Of a stretch of DNA of 52,650 nt, positions 18,481 to 28,251 are shown piece after piece; position 1 is the stretch's first letter; each line of letters begins with the position of its first letter. The notes under the pieces are model-generated. The model did not search any database. It had not been told where the DNA came from and saw only the letters and a program-made list of their open reading frames with translations. Origin of the DNA: Burkholderiales bacterium (GTDB lineage: Bacteria > Pseudomonadota > Gammaproteobacteria > Burkholderiales > Burkholderiaceae). The translations under genes were made by a program, and so were the position numbers. The DNA lies in contig JAMFSK010000062.1 in the NCBI GenBank assembly GCA_026225235.1, forward strand, positions 1 through 52,650. Reading direction: 5' to 3'.

Positions 18481-20213
18481 ACCCCCTGCTCGACCGGATC
18501 ACCCTTGAGCAAAGTCGCCGCAAAGGCCTTGGCCTGCTTGAGCGTAATATGCGGCGGCAGCGGCGGGACCTCGGGGTCGGTCCGCACCTCGAGCACCACG
18601 GGCCGCCCCGCGGCGAACGCACTATCGATCGCCTCGCCGAGGAAATCCGGGTTGTCGACAAAGATGCCAGTCAGCCCAATCATTTCTGCAAAGCGATGAT
18701 AAGGGACGTCTGGAATCTGCTGCGAAGCCACAAACTTCGGGTCGCCCTCCATGACGCGCTGCTCCCACGTCACCTGGTTCAAATCCTGATTATTAAAGAC
18801 CACGCAAATCCATTGCGGCGTCTTCCATGTTTTCCAGTACTTGGCGACCGTAATCAGTTCGGCGAGATTGTTCATCTGCATCGCCCCATCGCCGACCATG
18901 GCGACGACCGGGCGGTCCGGATGCGCGAACTTCGCCGCAATCGCATACGGCACTGCGGCCCCCATCGAGGCGAGCCCGCCCGACAGTGAGCACATCATGC
19001 CCCGACGGATCTTGATGTCGCGCGCATACCAGTTTGCACAGGAACCCGAGTCACTCGTTACGATCACGTTGTCGGGCAGTCTCGGCGAGAGCTCCCAGGC
19101 CACACGTTGCGGGTTGACGGGCTTGGCCGTCTGCATCGCACGCGTCTCGAGCGTTTCGTTCCAGCTTCGGTTCCAACGCCCGATCCGGTCACGCCAGCTG
19201 CCCGTCTCCTTCTGTTTCAACAAAGGCAGCAAGGCGGCAAGTGTGAGCTTCGCATCGCCCTGAAGGTTGACTTCCATCGGGTACCGAAGGCTCAGCATGT
19301 CGGCCTTGAGATCGATCTGCACCGCGCGCGCCTGCCCCTCCTTCGGCAGGAACTCCGCATACGGGAAACCCGAGCCCACCATCAGCAAGGTGTCGCATTC
19401 TGTCATCAGCTTGTAACTCGGCTCCGTGCCTAGCAAGCCAATCGAGCCGGTGACCCAGGGCAGGTCGTCGGGCAGCACGGACTTGCCGAGCAGCGCCTTG
19501 GCCACGCCTGCGCCGAGCCGGTCGGCCACCGCAATCAATTCGTCAGTCGCACCCAGTGCGCCCGCTCCCGCAAGAATCGCGACACGGCGCCCATCGTTGA
19601 GGATCTCGGCCGCCTTCTTCAGGTCCACCTCGTAGGGCACGATCTTCGGTTCGCTCCAGCCGACACCCGAATGCAGCGTGCCATGTGCGCGTGGAGGCGA
19701 CTCATAAGGCAGGTCCTGAAGATCATTGGGCAACACGATCGCCGTCACGACCCTTTCCGAGAGTGCGGTCCGGATCGCGCGATCGATCAGGTGACGCACC
19801 TGAGCTGGTACCGTGGCCTGCTGGACAAAGGCGCCCGCGACGTCCTTGAACATCGCGGTCAGATCGACTTCCTGCTGATAGTGTCCGCCCAACGCGCTGC
19901 GGGCCTGCTGGCCAACGATCGCGAGCACCGGCATATGATCCATGCGCGCGTCGTAAAGACCCGTAATCAGATGGGCAGCGCCGGGCCCGGAGGTGGCGAT
20001 GCACACGCCCAGTTCGCCAGTAAATTTAGCGTGGGCGCTGGCCATGAAGGCCGCCATTTCCTCATGACGTGCCTGAACAAATTCGATTTTCCCGCCGCCC
20101 CGGTTGAGCGCACCGAACACCCCGTTGATGCCGTCACCCGGATAGCCGTACATGCGGCGCACGCCCCATTGGTGAAGCCGCTCGACGATGAAATCACTGA
20201 CGGTCTGACTCAT
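18417..20213 (-). CDS. Thiamine-diphosphate-dependent enzyme, PoxB/acetolactate-synthase-like
   Basis: A 598-residue member of the TPP enzyme family related to pyruvate oxidase/dehydrogenase (quinone) and acetolactate synthase. Catalytic Glu51 is in 'ARHEEMA', and the cofactor-binding motif begins GDGAMQMNNL at 441-450 and ends near NNQDLN. The three expected domains (PYR, central FAD/nucleotide-type, PP) are complete. The central segment 'NDGRRVAILAGAGA' is as in these oxidases. The C-terminal tail 'VVMGTAKQVLSKVL' could be a membrane-association helix as in PoxB, which is inference. The start at 20213 (MSQTVSDFIV) is canonical. Exact substrate is uncertain. Confidence 0.88.
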   Translation of the reverse strand: MSQTVSDFIVERLHQWGVRRMYGYPGDGINGVFGALNRGGGKIEFVQARHEEMAAFMASAHAKFTGELGVCIATSGPGAAHLITGLYDARMDHMPVLAIVGQQARSALGGHYQQEVDLTAMFKDVAGAFVQQATVPAQVRHLIDRAIRTALSERVVTAIVLPNDLQDLPYESPPRAHGTLHSGVGWSEPKIVPYEVDLKKAAEILNDGRRVAILAGAGALGATDELIAVADRLGAGVAKALLGKSVLPDDLPWVTGSIGLLGTEPSYKLMTECDTLLMVGSGFPYAEFLPKEGQARAVQIDLKADMLSLRYPMEVNLQGDAKLTLAALLPLLKQKETGSWRDRIGRWNRSWNETLETRAMQTAKPVNPQRVAWELSPRLPDNVIVTSDSGSCANWYARDIKIRRGMMCSLSGGLASMGAAVPYAIAAKFAHPDRPVVAMVGDGAMQMNNLAELITVAKYWKTWKTPQWICVVFNNQDLNQVTWEQRVMEGDPKFVASQQIPDVPYHRFAEMIGLTGIFVDNPDFLGEAIDSAFAAGRPVVLEVRTDPEVPPLPPHITLKQAKAFAATLLKGDPVEQGVVMGTAKQVLSKVLSGSGGDD

Positions 20214-20281
20214 GATTGACTACTCCTGCGCACGTGGTCGGTACGCAGATTCAGCAAATCACGGACCCAGGCGAGTGCCCT

Positions 20282-21991
20282 TCACGAGCTGGAGCAGCGG
20301 AAGCTCGACGCCTCGTTCATGTCACCGTAGCCGCGATAGCGCGGAAATGCCGGAAAGCGGCAGAGGGGGCGTGACCGACCCAGGGTCGACTGGGCCAAGT
20401 CAGTGGCGATCAGCGTCTGCGGTGCGACGCCGCGTGAGACCCATCGATCGAGCGCGCTGAGTGCATCCCACGACGGGATAAACACACCGTTACCGTGCTG
20501 ATAGCCCGGGACCATATAAAGCCGCATGAAAGAGTCGACGGTCAACTGACCGTAACGACCGACCAGCGTCCGATAGAACGCGATCGTCTGGTTCGGGCTG
20601 ATGACTTCGTCCGCCAGGCCTTGAAGCGTAATCAGCTTGCCACCGTGCGAGATATACGCCGACATGTTCGGGTTCATTGCCCCGACCGTCGCCGACAAAT
20701 CGACGAGACGATCGTGGTACGCACCCGGCTGGGCAGGATCGAAATCGACGCCCGACACCGTCTTGTCCCGCGCGACAAAATACTTCAGGTAGGCGTCGCC
20801 CTGCGCGAACAAGTATCCATTCGTGGCGAAGGTCGGTGGCGAGTTCAACACCGCCGAGCCACCGAGGCCGAGCACACCCGACACGTCCGAACCTTCAAAG
20901 ACGTTGTAACCAGGGTAACCCGTCACCCCATACGCCAGCGAGTAAGGCAACTGAAGGCCGTCGCGCAGCGCCTCCATCGTGGCGATCTGCGGATCGGTAA
21001 GGCACCGTGTGGCCGGCGAGGTGCCGCTCGATTTCGCGGCATCGCTCGCGCTGACGGGTGCGCTGCCCGGGGGGGTCGTACTGCAGCGAAGGGACTCGAT
21101 CGTCTCCGGTTCACGAGCGCGGCATGCCTCGACATTGCTGACGATGCCGTCTTTTGCGCCGTCAAGCGCATCGCACTCCGACAGCACGCGTGCATGGACG
21201 AGCTTCTGCTTGTCGAGCGGGACAAACGCCCCTTCGCCTGCATAGATCGTGCGTCCAATCATGAGCCCGATCAACCGCACGCCAGAAAAATTGATGGCGG
21301 GCGCATTGGCGATCACGCCGTCGTAGTCATCCGGAAACCGCTCGATCGCCGTATAGCCTTCGCGGCCTCCGGTCGAGCCACCGACATAGTAGGTCTTGAC
21401 CGGTCCCTGCCCGTAACCGAGTCGAATCAGCGCAAGCGCGACATCATGGGTCTTCTTGATATGAGCGAAACCGAAGTTCTCGACCGCCTCGTCGTCGATC
21501 GCGAAATCGGCGCGCGCCGAATTGCCCACGTGGCCGGAGTCCGAGCCAAATGTGGCATAGCCCTCGGCTAGTGGCGCCTTGCCCGCTGCATAGCTGACGG
21601 TGCCTGTCGCGCGCTGCACCTCGCCGTTATAGCCTCCGCCTCCCATTTGCAACGCACGACCGTTCCAACGCGCCGGAAGATTGACCTCGAACCGGATGTC
21701 GGGTGTATCCGTGCGTATGGCCTTGATCTCACCCATGATCCGGCAATAGTCGCCGTCTGGATTGCCCGGCGCGGAACGCGAAATCATCGTGGCGTGATCG
21801 ATCAGTGCGCCCTGCGTCGGCAGGCCGATCAAGGCGGGGGCGAGCGTATGGCCTGTCAGTTCGCTGCACTGCGTCAACCCGGGGCCCGGCGAAAAAGTGC
21901 GGCAGCCCGGCAGGAGGGCCACACACAGGCCCACTGCCCAGGCCGTCCGTTTCCAGAGGGCAACCAGCTGGCGTCTTACATCGAATCTCAT
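20282..21991 (-). CDS. Tannase/feruloyl-esterase family hydrolase, probable lipoprotein
   Basis: A 569-residue alpha/beta hydrolase of the tannase family, secreted enzymes that cut ester bonds of phenolic compounds. An N-terminal signal ends in a lipobox-like LLPGC with Cys30. The nucleophile elbow is 'VGGSTGGREG' with Ser206, an acid candidate is the Asp in 'GLADEVISP', and the catalytic His is in 'VPGYQHGNG'. Most family members have a cysteine directly before the Ser and directly after the His, joined by a disulfide; both are glycine here. Substrate is unknown; feruloyl or other ester hydrolysis is possible. Confidence 0.85.
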   Translation of the reverse strand: MRFDVRRQLVALWKRTAWAVGLCVALLPGCRTFSPGPGLTQCSELTGHTLAPALIGLPTQGALIDHATMISRSAPGNPDGDYCRIMGEIKAIRTDTPDIRFEVNLPARWNGRALQMGGGGYNGEVQRATGTVSYAAGKAPLAEGYATFGSDSGHVGNSARADFAIDDEAVENFGFAHIKKTHDVALALIRLGYGQGPVKTYYVGGSTGGREGYTAIERFPDDYDGVIANAPAINFSGVRLIGLMIGRTIYAGEGAFVPLDKQKLVHARVLSECDALDGAKDGIVSNVEACRAREPETIESLRCSTTPPGSAPVSASDAAKSSGTSPATRCLTDPQIATMEALRDGLQLPYSLAYGVTGYPGYNVFEGSDVSGVLGLGGSAVLNSPPTFATNGYLFAQGDAYLKYFVARDKTVSGVDFDPAQPGAYHDRLVDLSATVGAMNPNMSAYISHGGKLITLQGLADEVISPNQTIAFYRTLVGRYGQLTVDSFMRLYMVPGYQHGNGVFIPSWDALSALDRWVSRGVAPQTLIATDLAQSTLGRSRPLCRFPAFPRYRGYGDMNEASSFRCSSS

Positions 21992-22111
21992 CAGTGTCGG
22001 GTCACGGCGTCATGACGGACGCGCCCATGACGGACGGCCGTAAGGTTTTTCGAATTTGCAATCTGTGCAGATATACCCGACTGCCCGCACTCGTGCAAAC
22101 CCGCTTGACAC

Positions 22112-23257
22112 CTAATCCCGCATCAGACGTGCCAGCCGCAGCTTCACAAATTCCCGCGCCTGAGTCTTTACCCGCCCGGCCGTCTGCCGTGCGAGCTGCC
22201 ATTGCCAGAGCGTCGCGACACCAATCAGCGCCGAAATCGCACCGGCATCTCCCGCCAGCGAGACGAACAGGCCGCGTGTACCGTGGACTTGCCCGTGTTG
22301 CGTCAACGTATCGATCGCGAGCGACACCACCGTGCCCGCAACAAAACAAACCAGCCCGGTACGGCCCACCGTCACGATGCTCGGCATGCGTTGCGCAAGC
22401 CACCTGATCGCTCCTGCCCGGACAACCTGCGCCATGAGCCAAGCGATCGTCACAAAGCTCGCCACGCGTAATAGCGACAGATTCGCCTTCGTCTCGCCCG
22501 GCAGGGGCTGCGTCATCACGAACAGCTTCACGAAGGCCATGCCCAACGCTACCGCCAATGCCACATGCGTCAGATTACGCCCGAGCTTCGAGACCTGGAA
22601 TGCATCCGGTACCGGATGCAGCCGGCACAAGGCGCCGAGAACGAACATCAATTGCCATGCGAACGGATTGAAGGCCCAATCCCCCGTGTGGGCGACTGGC
22701 ACCAGCGGCGCCAGCCAGGGCGCCAGCGCCCAGACGAGCCCGCTGCCCGCGAGTGCCACGGCAGGAGAGCGCGAGGCAAACGGCACCAGGAACGGCACGC
22801 ACAAGGCAAACACCACATACATTGGCAGCACGCTGGCGAGATAGGGCTGATGCCGGAACAGCACGATGTCGAGCAACTCACGCAAGGGCTGCTGGACGAA
22901 CTGATGCCAGTCCATCAGATCGAGCATGGCTTTGTTAGTGTTGAGCAGCGCGAGCAGCCCCCCGGCCAGCAGCATCAGCAGCGCGGTGAATAGATAGGCC
23001 CGATAGATTTCCAGACTGCGCCGCAGAAAACGGCGCGTCGCCGAAGACGACCCGCGATGCGCATGGACCGCTGTATAAGCCGCGGCCGATGCGTAACCCC
23101 CGAGAAAAACGAACACCTCGGCCGAGTCGCAGAACGCGTACGTATGCAGCATCAGCCGGGATAGAAAGCTTCCCGTAATATGATCGAGCGCGATCACGAT
23201 CAGCACAAGACCACGGAAGAAGTCGACATCGATCGAACGTCCGGCTGATGAGTTCAT
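22112..23257 (-). CDS. OpgC-family integral membrane protein
   Basis: A 381-residue, multi-spanning membrane protein (about ten helices) that starts with 'RSIDVDFFRGLVLIVIALDHI', shown here by its core DFFRGLVLIVIALDH, typical of the OpgC group. OpgC succinylates osmoregulated periplasmic glucans in E. coli, and many bacterial relatives have no tested substrate. The segment 'CDSAEVFVFLGGYAS' near residue 43 is another family mark. The C-terminus is basic. It stands alone between the tannase-like gene and the GOGAT-like gene; no opgGH genes are in the window, so the substrate is open. Confidence 0.87.
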   Translation of the reverse strand: MNSSAGRSIDVDFFRGLVLIVIALDHITGSFLSRLMLHTYAFCDSAEVFVFLGGYASAAAYTAVHAHRGSSSATRRFLRRSLEIYRAYLFTALLMLLAGGLLALLNTNKAMLDLMDWHQFVQQPLRELLDIVLFRHQPYLASVLPMYVVFALCVPFLVPFASRSPAVALAGSGLVWALAPWLAPLVPVAHTGDWAFNPFAWQLMFVLGALCRLHPVPDAFQVSKLGRNLTHVALAVALGMAFVKLFVMTQPLPGETKANLSLLRVASFVTIAWLMAQVVRAGAIRWLAQRMPSIVTVGRTGLVCFVAGTVVSLAIDTLTQHGQVHGTRGLFVSLAGDAGAISALIGVATLWQWQLARQTAGRVKTQAREFVKLRLARLMRD

Positions 23258-23656
23258 GCTGAGTGTCCGCTAAGCGAGAAAGCGTATAAGCATGGATACC
23301 GGCCAAGGCCTAAAGATCCCGTACTCCGCCTTTCTCGCGGCTGTGCCATGTTGCCAAGGATTACAACAACGGCTTAATAGCGGAGCAGCGAAAACTATGC
23401 CCGCAACCTCGCTGCACTGCACCGCGAGAGCATAGACTGGACAATATAAAAATGCAGGCAACATGAACCTTTGATGGGGCATGACCGTATAAAGGCCGGC
23501 GCCCCTTTTTGCGAAGCCCCGGGGGCCGCGCGGTGGCTGCGTGGCGGGGTAAACACGAGGCCCTAGCTCGACCAATTGCAAGACAACAACCTGTGCTAGT
23601 GTCGCGAAGCCCAATCGGGGGCCCGACCCCGCGAAATCTCAGCACAGGACAAGAAC
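23258..23656. other. Gap without a supported gene
   Basis: This 399-base divergent intergenic stretch lies between the OpgC-like gene and the glutamate-synthase-like gene. Short open frames are present but lack family features or ribosome-binding sites. TATAAA hexamers occur at 23445-23450 and 23488-23493 without good -35 partners. I see no hairpin or repeat of note. Confidence 0.4.
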
Positions 23657-25267
23657 ATGATCTACCGGCGCTATACCGCCTTCTGGGCCGCGTGCCTCCT
23701 GCTGGCCGTCAGCGTTATGCAGAGCAGTCTCCACCATCTCTCGTGGACCTGGGGCGTACTGCCCGGCCTGCTCGTTATCCTTGGCCTGTACGACCTCATT
23801 CAGTCCCGCCACAGCATCTTGCGGAACTACCCCTTGTGGGGCCATTTCCGTTTCATCTTCGAATTCATCCGCCCCGAGATCCGCCAGTATTTTGTCGAAG
23901 GCGATACCGAAGAGCGCCCCTTCTCGCGCGTGCAACGCAGCATCGTCTACCAGCGCGCCAAGAACGACCCCGACAGCCGCCCCTACGGCACCGAACTCGA
24001 TGTCAAAGCCGTCGGCCACGAATGGATCAGCCATTCCCTCGCGCCGACCCACATCGATGGCGCCGACTTCCGCGTCGTCGTCGGCCCCCAGCGCGCCCAG
24101 CCCTACTCGATGTCGATCTTCAACATCTCGGCCATGAGCTTCGGCGCCCTCTCCGCTAACGCCATCCTCGCCCTTAACCTGGGCGCCAAGAAAGGCAACT
24201 TCGCCCACGACACGGGCGAAGGCTCCCTCTCCAAATACCACCGCCAACATGGCGGTGACATCATCTGGGAAATCGGCTCCGGCTATTTCGGCTGCCGCAA
24301 CGACGATGGCTCGTTCAACGCCGAGAAGTTCGCGAAGCAAGCGAGCGAGACTCAGGTCAAGATGATCGAGATCAAACTCTCGCAAGGCGCCAAACCTGGC
24401 CACGGCGGTGTGCTTCCCGCGGCCAAGATCACCGCCGAAATCGCTGAAACCCGCGGCGTGCCGCGTGGCCGCGACTGCGTGTCGCCCGCCGCCCACTCCG
24501 AGTTCTCGAGCCCTCGCACCCTGCTCGAATTCGTCGAGCGCCTGCGTAATCTGTCCGGAGGCAAGCCCACCGGATTCAAGCTTTGTGTCGGCCATCCCTG
24601 GGAATTCTTCGGCATCGCCAAGGCCATGCTCGAAACCGGCATCCTGCCCGACTTCATCGTCGTCGACGGGGCGGAGGGCGGCACCGGTGCGGCACCACTC
24701 GAGTTCACCGACCACATCGGTGTGCCGCTCCAGGAAGGCCTGTTGCTCGTGCATAACACCCTGGTCGGCATCGGCCTGCGCGAAAAGATCCGCATCGGCG
24801 CGAGCGGCAAGATCATCACCGCCTTCGACATCGCCCGCACCCTGGCGATCGGCGCGGACTGGGTCAACTCAGCACGCGGCTTTATGTTCGCCGTCGGCTG
24901 CATCCAGGCCCAGACCTGCCACTCCGGCCGCTGCCCGACCGGCGTCGCAACCCAGGATCCCGTGCGACAGCGTGCCCTGGTCGTCCCCGACAAATCGGAG
25001 CGCGTCCACAGCTTTCACCACAACACCTTGAAGGCCTTCCAGGAAATCGTGCAGGCGGCAGGCCTGCGACATCCTGCCGAACTGCGTGCCCACCATATCG
25101 TGCGTCGCGTGTCGTCGCATGAAGTGCAACTCATGTCCGACCTACTCAAGTACCTCGAGCCCGGCGATCTGCTGCATGGACGCTACCGCTATCGCCTCTT
25201 TGAACAATGGTGGCCCATCGCGAGCGCGGACTCGTTCTCGCCACGTGCCGAACTCGCGGTGGCCTGA
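23657..25267 (+). CDS. FMN-binding glutamate synthase family protein
   Basis: A 536-residue protein with two N-terminal membrane segments (about 7-25 and 32-47) and a large domain homologous to the FMN/Fe-S synthase domain of glutamate synthase. Typical segments are 'MSFGALSANAILALNLGAKKG', given by its core SFGALSANA, 'EIKLSQGAKPGHGGVLP', 'VVDGAEGGTGAAPLEF', and the cysteine cluster 'CIQAQTCHSGRCPTGVATQ' that could hold a 3Fe-4S cluster. It lacks the amidotransferase domain, so it is not a normal GltB; reactions of these stand-alone proteins are largely untested. The start at 23657 follows directly on from the membrane segment. It converges with a porin gene only 2 bases away. Confidence 0.88.
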   Translation: MIYRRYTAFWAACLLLAVSVMQSSLHHLSWTWGVLPGLLVILGLYDLIQSRHSILRNYPLWGHFRFIFEFIRPEIRQYFVEGDTEERPFSRVQRSIVYQRAKNDPDSRPYGTELDVKAVGHEWISHSLAPTHIDGADFRVVVGPQRAQPYSMSIFNISAMSFGALSANAILALNLGAKKGNFAHDTGEGSLSKYHRQHGGDIIWEIGSGYFGCRNDDGSFNAEKFAKQASETQVKMIEIKLSQGAKPGHGGVLPAAKITAEIAETRGVPRGRDCVSPAAHSEFSSPRTLLEFVERLRNLSGGKPTGFKLCVGHPWEFFGIAKAMLETGILPDFIVVDGAEGGTGAAPLEFTDHIGVPLQEGLLLVHNTLVGIGLREKIRIGASGKIITAFDIARTLAIGADWVNSARGFMFAVGCIQAQTCHSGRCPTGVATQDPVRQRALVVPDKSERVHSFHHNTLKAFQEIVQAAGLRHPAELRAHHIVRRVSSHEVQLMSDLLKYLEPGDLLHGRYRYRLFEQWWPIASADSFSPRAELAVA

Positions 25268-25269
25268 GT

Positions 25270-26541
25270 TTAGAACGCCGTCCTGATCCCCATCGCGACG
25301 ATGTAGTTCGTCGCTTCGTCACCGATAAATGCCGCACCGTTGAAATGCGAGAACATGTAGCCCGCATAGACATCGGTGCGCTTGCTCAGGTTGTAGTCGA
25401 GCAGCAGTGAATACTGCATCTGGTTTCCGCCCGCGACTCCGGTCGACTGCTCGGTCTGCGTATCGTAGATACCTGCCGACATATCGAGCGATGGCGTGAC
25501 CTTGTAGTCACCCCCGCCGAAATACACATTGGTCTTGGTCGGATTGACCGTGTTCGTGACCGAGCCGACAAAGCCAAAGTAGTCCGTGGTCGAACCGTTA
25601 GCTACCTTGTCTGACGGCGCCTTCAGTTCATAGTGTTCATAGCCGGCCTTGATGGTTGCCGGCCCGAACACGTACCGGGCAGCGATCATGACGTCCGAGT
25701 CGTTGTTGTTCGTCAACGCGCCGACATTCGTGCCGATCAGCGCGCTGCCGACCGCGTTGGCGCCCGTCAGACCCCCTGAGTGCAACGCATCGCGTGCGCT
25801 GTAGTACGTCGCCTGAATACCAAACGGCCCTTGTTCATAACCGATGTTCGCGCCCCAGGTCGAACCCGCCCTGAAGTTGCCCGGCACGCCGCCAAGGCTA
25901 TACGACAGCCCATAGTTGATCGGACCGGTCCGGTTGACGTACTTGATGTTGTTGTCCGTACGCGAACCTTCCGTGATTCCACCGGCCGAGTACGAACCCG
26001 AGAAGCCGAGTGGCGAGAATAGCTGCGCCGAATGAAGCGGATCGTAATTGACGATCGTGTCGTAGCCGAGCGTCGTTGAGCGGCCGAATGACACCGCGCC
26101 ATAGCGGTCGTCACGAATGCCGACATAAGCGCCGCGATTGAAGAGCTGTCCATCGAGCGCCGACGCAACGCCTACGGTGTTATTCGAGCCGGCAAGCGAG
26201 CCCGCCGCGTTGTTGAGCGACCCCGTCGGCACATTGATCCCCGACTCGAGGTCGAAGAAGGCGCTCATCCCGCCGCCCAGATCCTCAGTGCCCCGGATAC
26301 CCCAGCGAGAGTCGGAGATACCCCCGTTGAACATCCCCGTCACCGAGTCGTTGAACTTCGTGCTGACCTTGTTCACCGGATTGACCGTGGCCGGGAAGGT
26401 CGCACTGCCGCCGGCGCTATGCTCGACCGTACCCACTGCCACGTCGAGAATCCCATACAACTGGAGACTTGAATTGTCGTCCGCGTGTGCGACACCTGTT
26501 GCTGATCCGATAAGCGCGACGGCGATAAGACTCTTTTTCAT
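25270..26541 (-). CDS. Trimeric outer-membrane porin (Gram-negative porin family)
   Basis: A 423-residue beta-barrel porin of the Burkholderia/Bordetella type. The signal peptide (MKKSLIAVALIGSATGVAHA) ends at about residue 20, followed by 'DDNSSLQLYGILDVAVG' at the mature start. Alternating strands and 'RWGIRGTEDLGGGMSAFFDLE' (here by its core GTEDLGGGMSAFF) are characteristic, and the chain ends in phenylalanine (IRTAF), the outer-membrane insertion signal. The ATG at 26541 has an AGGAG site upstream; the frame extends 22 codons earlier without a signal peptide. Barrel length is somewhat above average because of longer loops. Confidence 0.94.
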   Translation of the reverse strand: MKKSLIAVALIGSATGVAHADDNSSLQLYGILDVAVGTVEHSAGGSATFPATVNPVNKVSTKFNDSVTGMFNGGISDSRWGIRGTEDLGGGMSAFFDLESGINVPTGSLNNAAGSLAGSNNTVGVASALDGQLFNRGAYVGIRDDRYGAVSFGRSTTLGYDTIVNYDPLHSAQLFSPLGFSGSYSAGGITEGSRTDNNIKYVNRTGPINYGLSYSLGGVPGNFRAGSTWGANIGYEQGPFGIQATYYSARDALHSGGLTGANAVGSALIGTNVGALTNNNDSDVMIAARYVFGPATIKAGYEHYELKAPSDKVANGSTTDYFGFVGSVTNTVNPTKTNVYFGGGDYKVTPSLDMSAGIYDTQTEQSTGVAGGNQMQYSLLLDYNLSKRTDVYAGYMFSHFNGAAFIGDEATNYIVAMGIRTAF

Positions 26542-27075
26542 TTGGTAAAACTCCTGTTCTATTAACGGCCCCGAGCCATGGGCTCTTGCGTTTGATTGGG
26601 CCTTCACAGGATAGAAATATTCGATGACAACAAATACCGATTCGAATTATCAAAAACTGAATATTAATTTAATCGGATTTAATTGATGTTTTGAGAAAAT
26701 TTACAAACCCAACAAAATCAATGATTGCCAAGTATATTGCCGCACCTGCGACCCATGAAGGGTCAAGAAAACACCGATGCGCAAAGGCCGAAAAGCGATT
26801 CAAGCCAGGCCTTCGCGTAGCGCTCCCACCACACCACGTCCATTTTCTCGGATTAAATACGTTGTTCCCGCACGCGCTTTTGACATTCAGCGATGCACAG
26901 TCTTCTGGAAACTAAAAACGCAGAAAGGCAGACAGGTCTCGTGAACCTGCCCGCCAGATAATTCAAGCTGCCGCTTTGGATTTCAGCGATCCGCGCCCGC
27001 GGTCTTTATTCCACCGACGCGGACCGCATCAAATACTTTTAAACATCTCTAAACGACGTCATTGACCTTGCCGGT
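26542..27075. other. AT-rich intergenic region between two porin genes
   Basis: A 534-base stretch clearly richer in A and T than its neighbours, especially 26600-26720. It should carry the promoter of the 25270-26541 porin; a plausible -10 TATCCT is seen on the minus strand near 26610 but without a good -35. The 3' transcript end of the second porin is described separately. A 74-codon plus-strand frame at 26691-26915 has no ribosome-binding site or family feature. Confidence 0.45.
26912..26955 (-). terminator. Rho-independent terminator of the second porin gene
   Basis: A stem of about 11 bp with a few wobble or mismatch positions (26927-26937 with 26945-26955) and a 7-base loop, followed on the minus strand by a T-rich stretch including TTTTT. 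It lies about 120 bases after the porin stop at 27076. Confidence 0.6.
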
Positions 27076-28251
27076 TTAAAAATGGTGACGAATCCCGACC
27101 ATGACCATCGTCTGCGAATTCGAGCCCGAATCGTTGCCAAAGTCGGCGAACGAAGCCGTGGCCGCAACCAGGGTGCCGGTCGACGCATTGATCGTGTTAC
27201 CCGACGCCTTCTGATAGCCCGCCAGCGCATAAAGATCGGTGCGCTTCGACAGCGAATAGTCGGCGCCCAGACTGAACTGGTTGTAGCTCGCGTCGACGTT
27301 GTTGCCATACCCCTTCGTGTAGTCGTACCCGAAGCCGAGCAACATGGCCGCCGTCGCCTGGTAGTTGATGAAGGCCTGACCGTTGTTGAAGCGCGTGCCG
27401 TTGGTGCCCGCCACTGGCGTCGCGTAGTTGTCGTAGGCCACATTGCTATACGACACACCCAGCGTGACCGATCCAATCGCATAGTCACCGGCTGCACGGA
27501 TGATCTGCGTCGACGACGCCGATACGAAGCCGCCAGTCAACGCAACCGAGTCGATCGCAAAACTCGCATCCGGGTTCAGCCCGTCAAAACTGGCCGTCGT
27601 GCCGTTGCTCGTCGCGCGGAAGTAACCCGCACCGATACCAAACGGACCATTGTTATAGGCGATCGCAGCCGCATAGGTCTGACCCGTTCCGGTCGAACCC
27701 GGCACACCACCGAATGCGTACATCGCCGACCACTGGAAGCCGGCATAGTTCGGGCTCGCATACTTGACCGAGTTATCGGTACGGTAGCTGTTGTCGTAGT
27801 TGTCCATGTCACCCGGCGTCGCGAAGGCCGAGCCGAATGCGCCATCATCGGTCAGCGGCTGGATCAGGTCGATCAGCGGATCGTACTGACGACCCACGGT
27901 CAGCGTACCGTAAGCATTGCTGTCTAGACCGACCATCGAAGTGCGCCCAAAAATCCGGCCACCTTGCGACTGCTTACCGTTGTCTACATTGAAGCCACTT
28001 TCGAGCTTGAAGATCGCCGACAGGCCGCCGCCAAGATCCTCAGAGCCCTTCAAGCCGAAGTGATTCGGCGACAGATTGCCCGACATCAGCTCGAACGTCC
28101 GGCCCGAGCCCCCCGTGCCTACCTGGTTACTGAAGTAGGCCACTGAAGTATCGAGCGCACCGTACAGCGTGACGCTGCTTTGCGCGTAGGCGGACGAAGT
28201 CAGTACGGCCAGTGAGGCCACGACAGCATGAGAGACGAGCTTCTTTTTCAT
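27076..28251 (-). CDS. Trimeric outer-membrane porin, second copy
   Basis: A 391-residue porin of the same family as the preceding one. The signal peptide (MKKKLVSHAVVASLAVLTSSAYA) ends at about residue 23; the mature chain starts 'QSSVTLYGALDTSVAYF'. The early-barrel segment 'FGLKGSEDLGGGLSAIFKLE', its core SEDLGGGLSAIF, and the final 'MVMVGIRHHF' with terminal phenylalanine are typical. It is divergent from a LysR regulator, with 347-362 bases between them depending on the regulator start. The two porins differ enough to suggest different loop and pore properties. Confidence 0.95.
   Translation of the reverse strand: MKKKLVSHAVVASLAVLTSSAYAQSSVTLYGALDTSVAYFSNQVGTGGSGRTFELMSGNLSPNHFGLKGSEDLGGGLSAIFKLESGFNVDNGKQSQGGRIFGRTSMVGLDSNAYGTLTVGRQYDPLIDLIQPLTDDGAFGSAFATPGDMDNYDNSYRTDNSVKYASPNYAGFQWSAMYAFGGVPGSTGTGQTYAAAIAYNNGPFGIGAGYFRATSNGTTASFDGLNPDASFAIDSVALTGGFVSASSTQIIRAAGDYAIGSVTLGVSYSNVAYDNYATPVAGTNGTRFNNGQAFINYQATAAMLLGFGYDYTKGYGNNVDASYNQFSLGADYSLSKRTDLYALAGYQKASGNTINASTGTLVAATASFADFGNDSGSNSQTMVMVGIRHHF

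Noticed and set aside
20495..21571. 358-codon plus-strand frame opposite the tannase-like gene
   Set aside because: Antisense shadow with no motif or ribosome-binding site.
23639..24754. 371-codon minus-strand frame opposite the GOGAT-like gene
   Set aside because: Antisense shadow of a gene with conserved FMN and cysteine segments.
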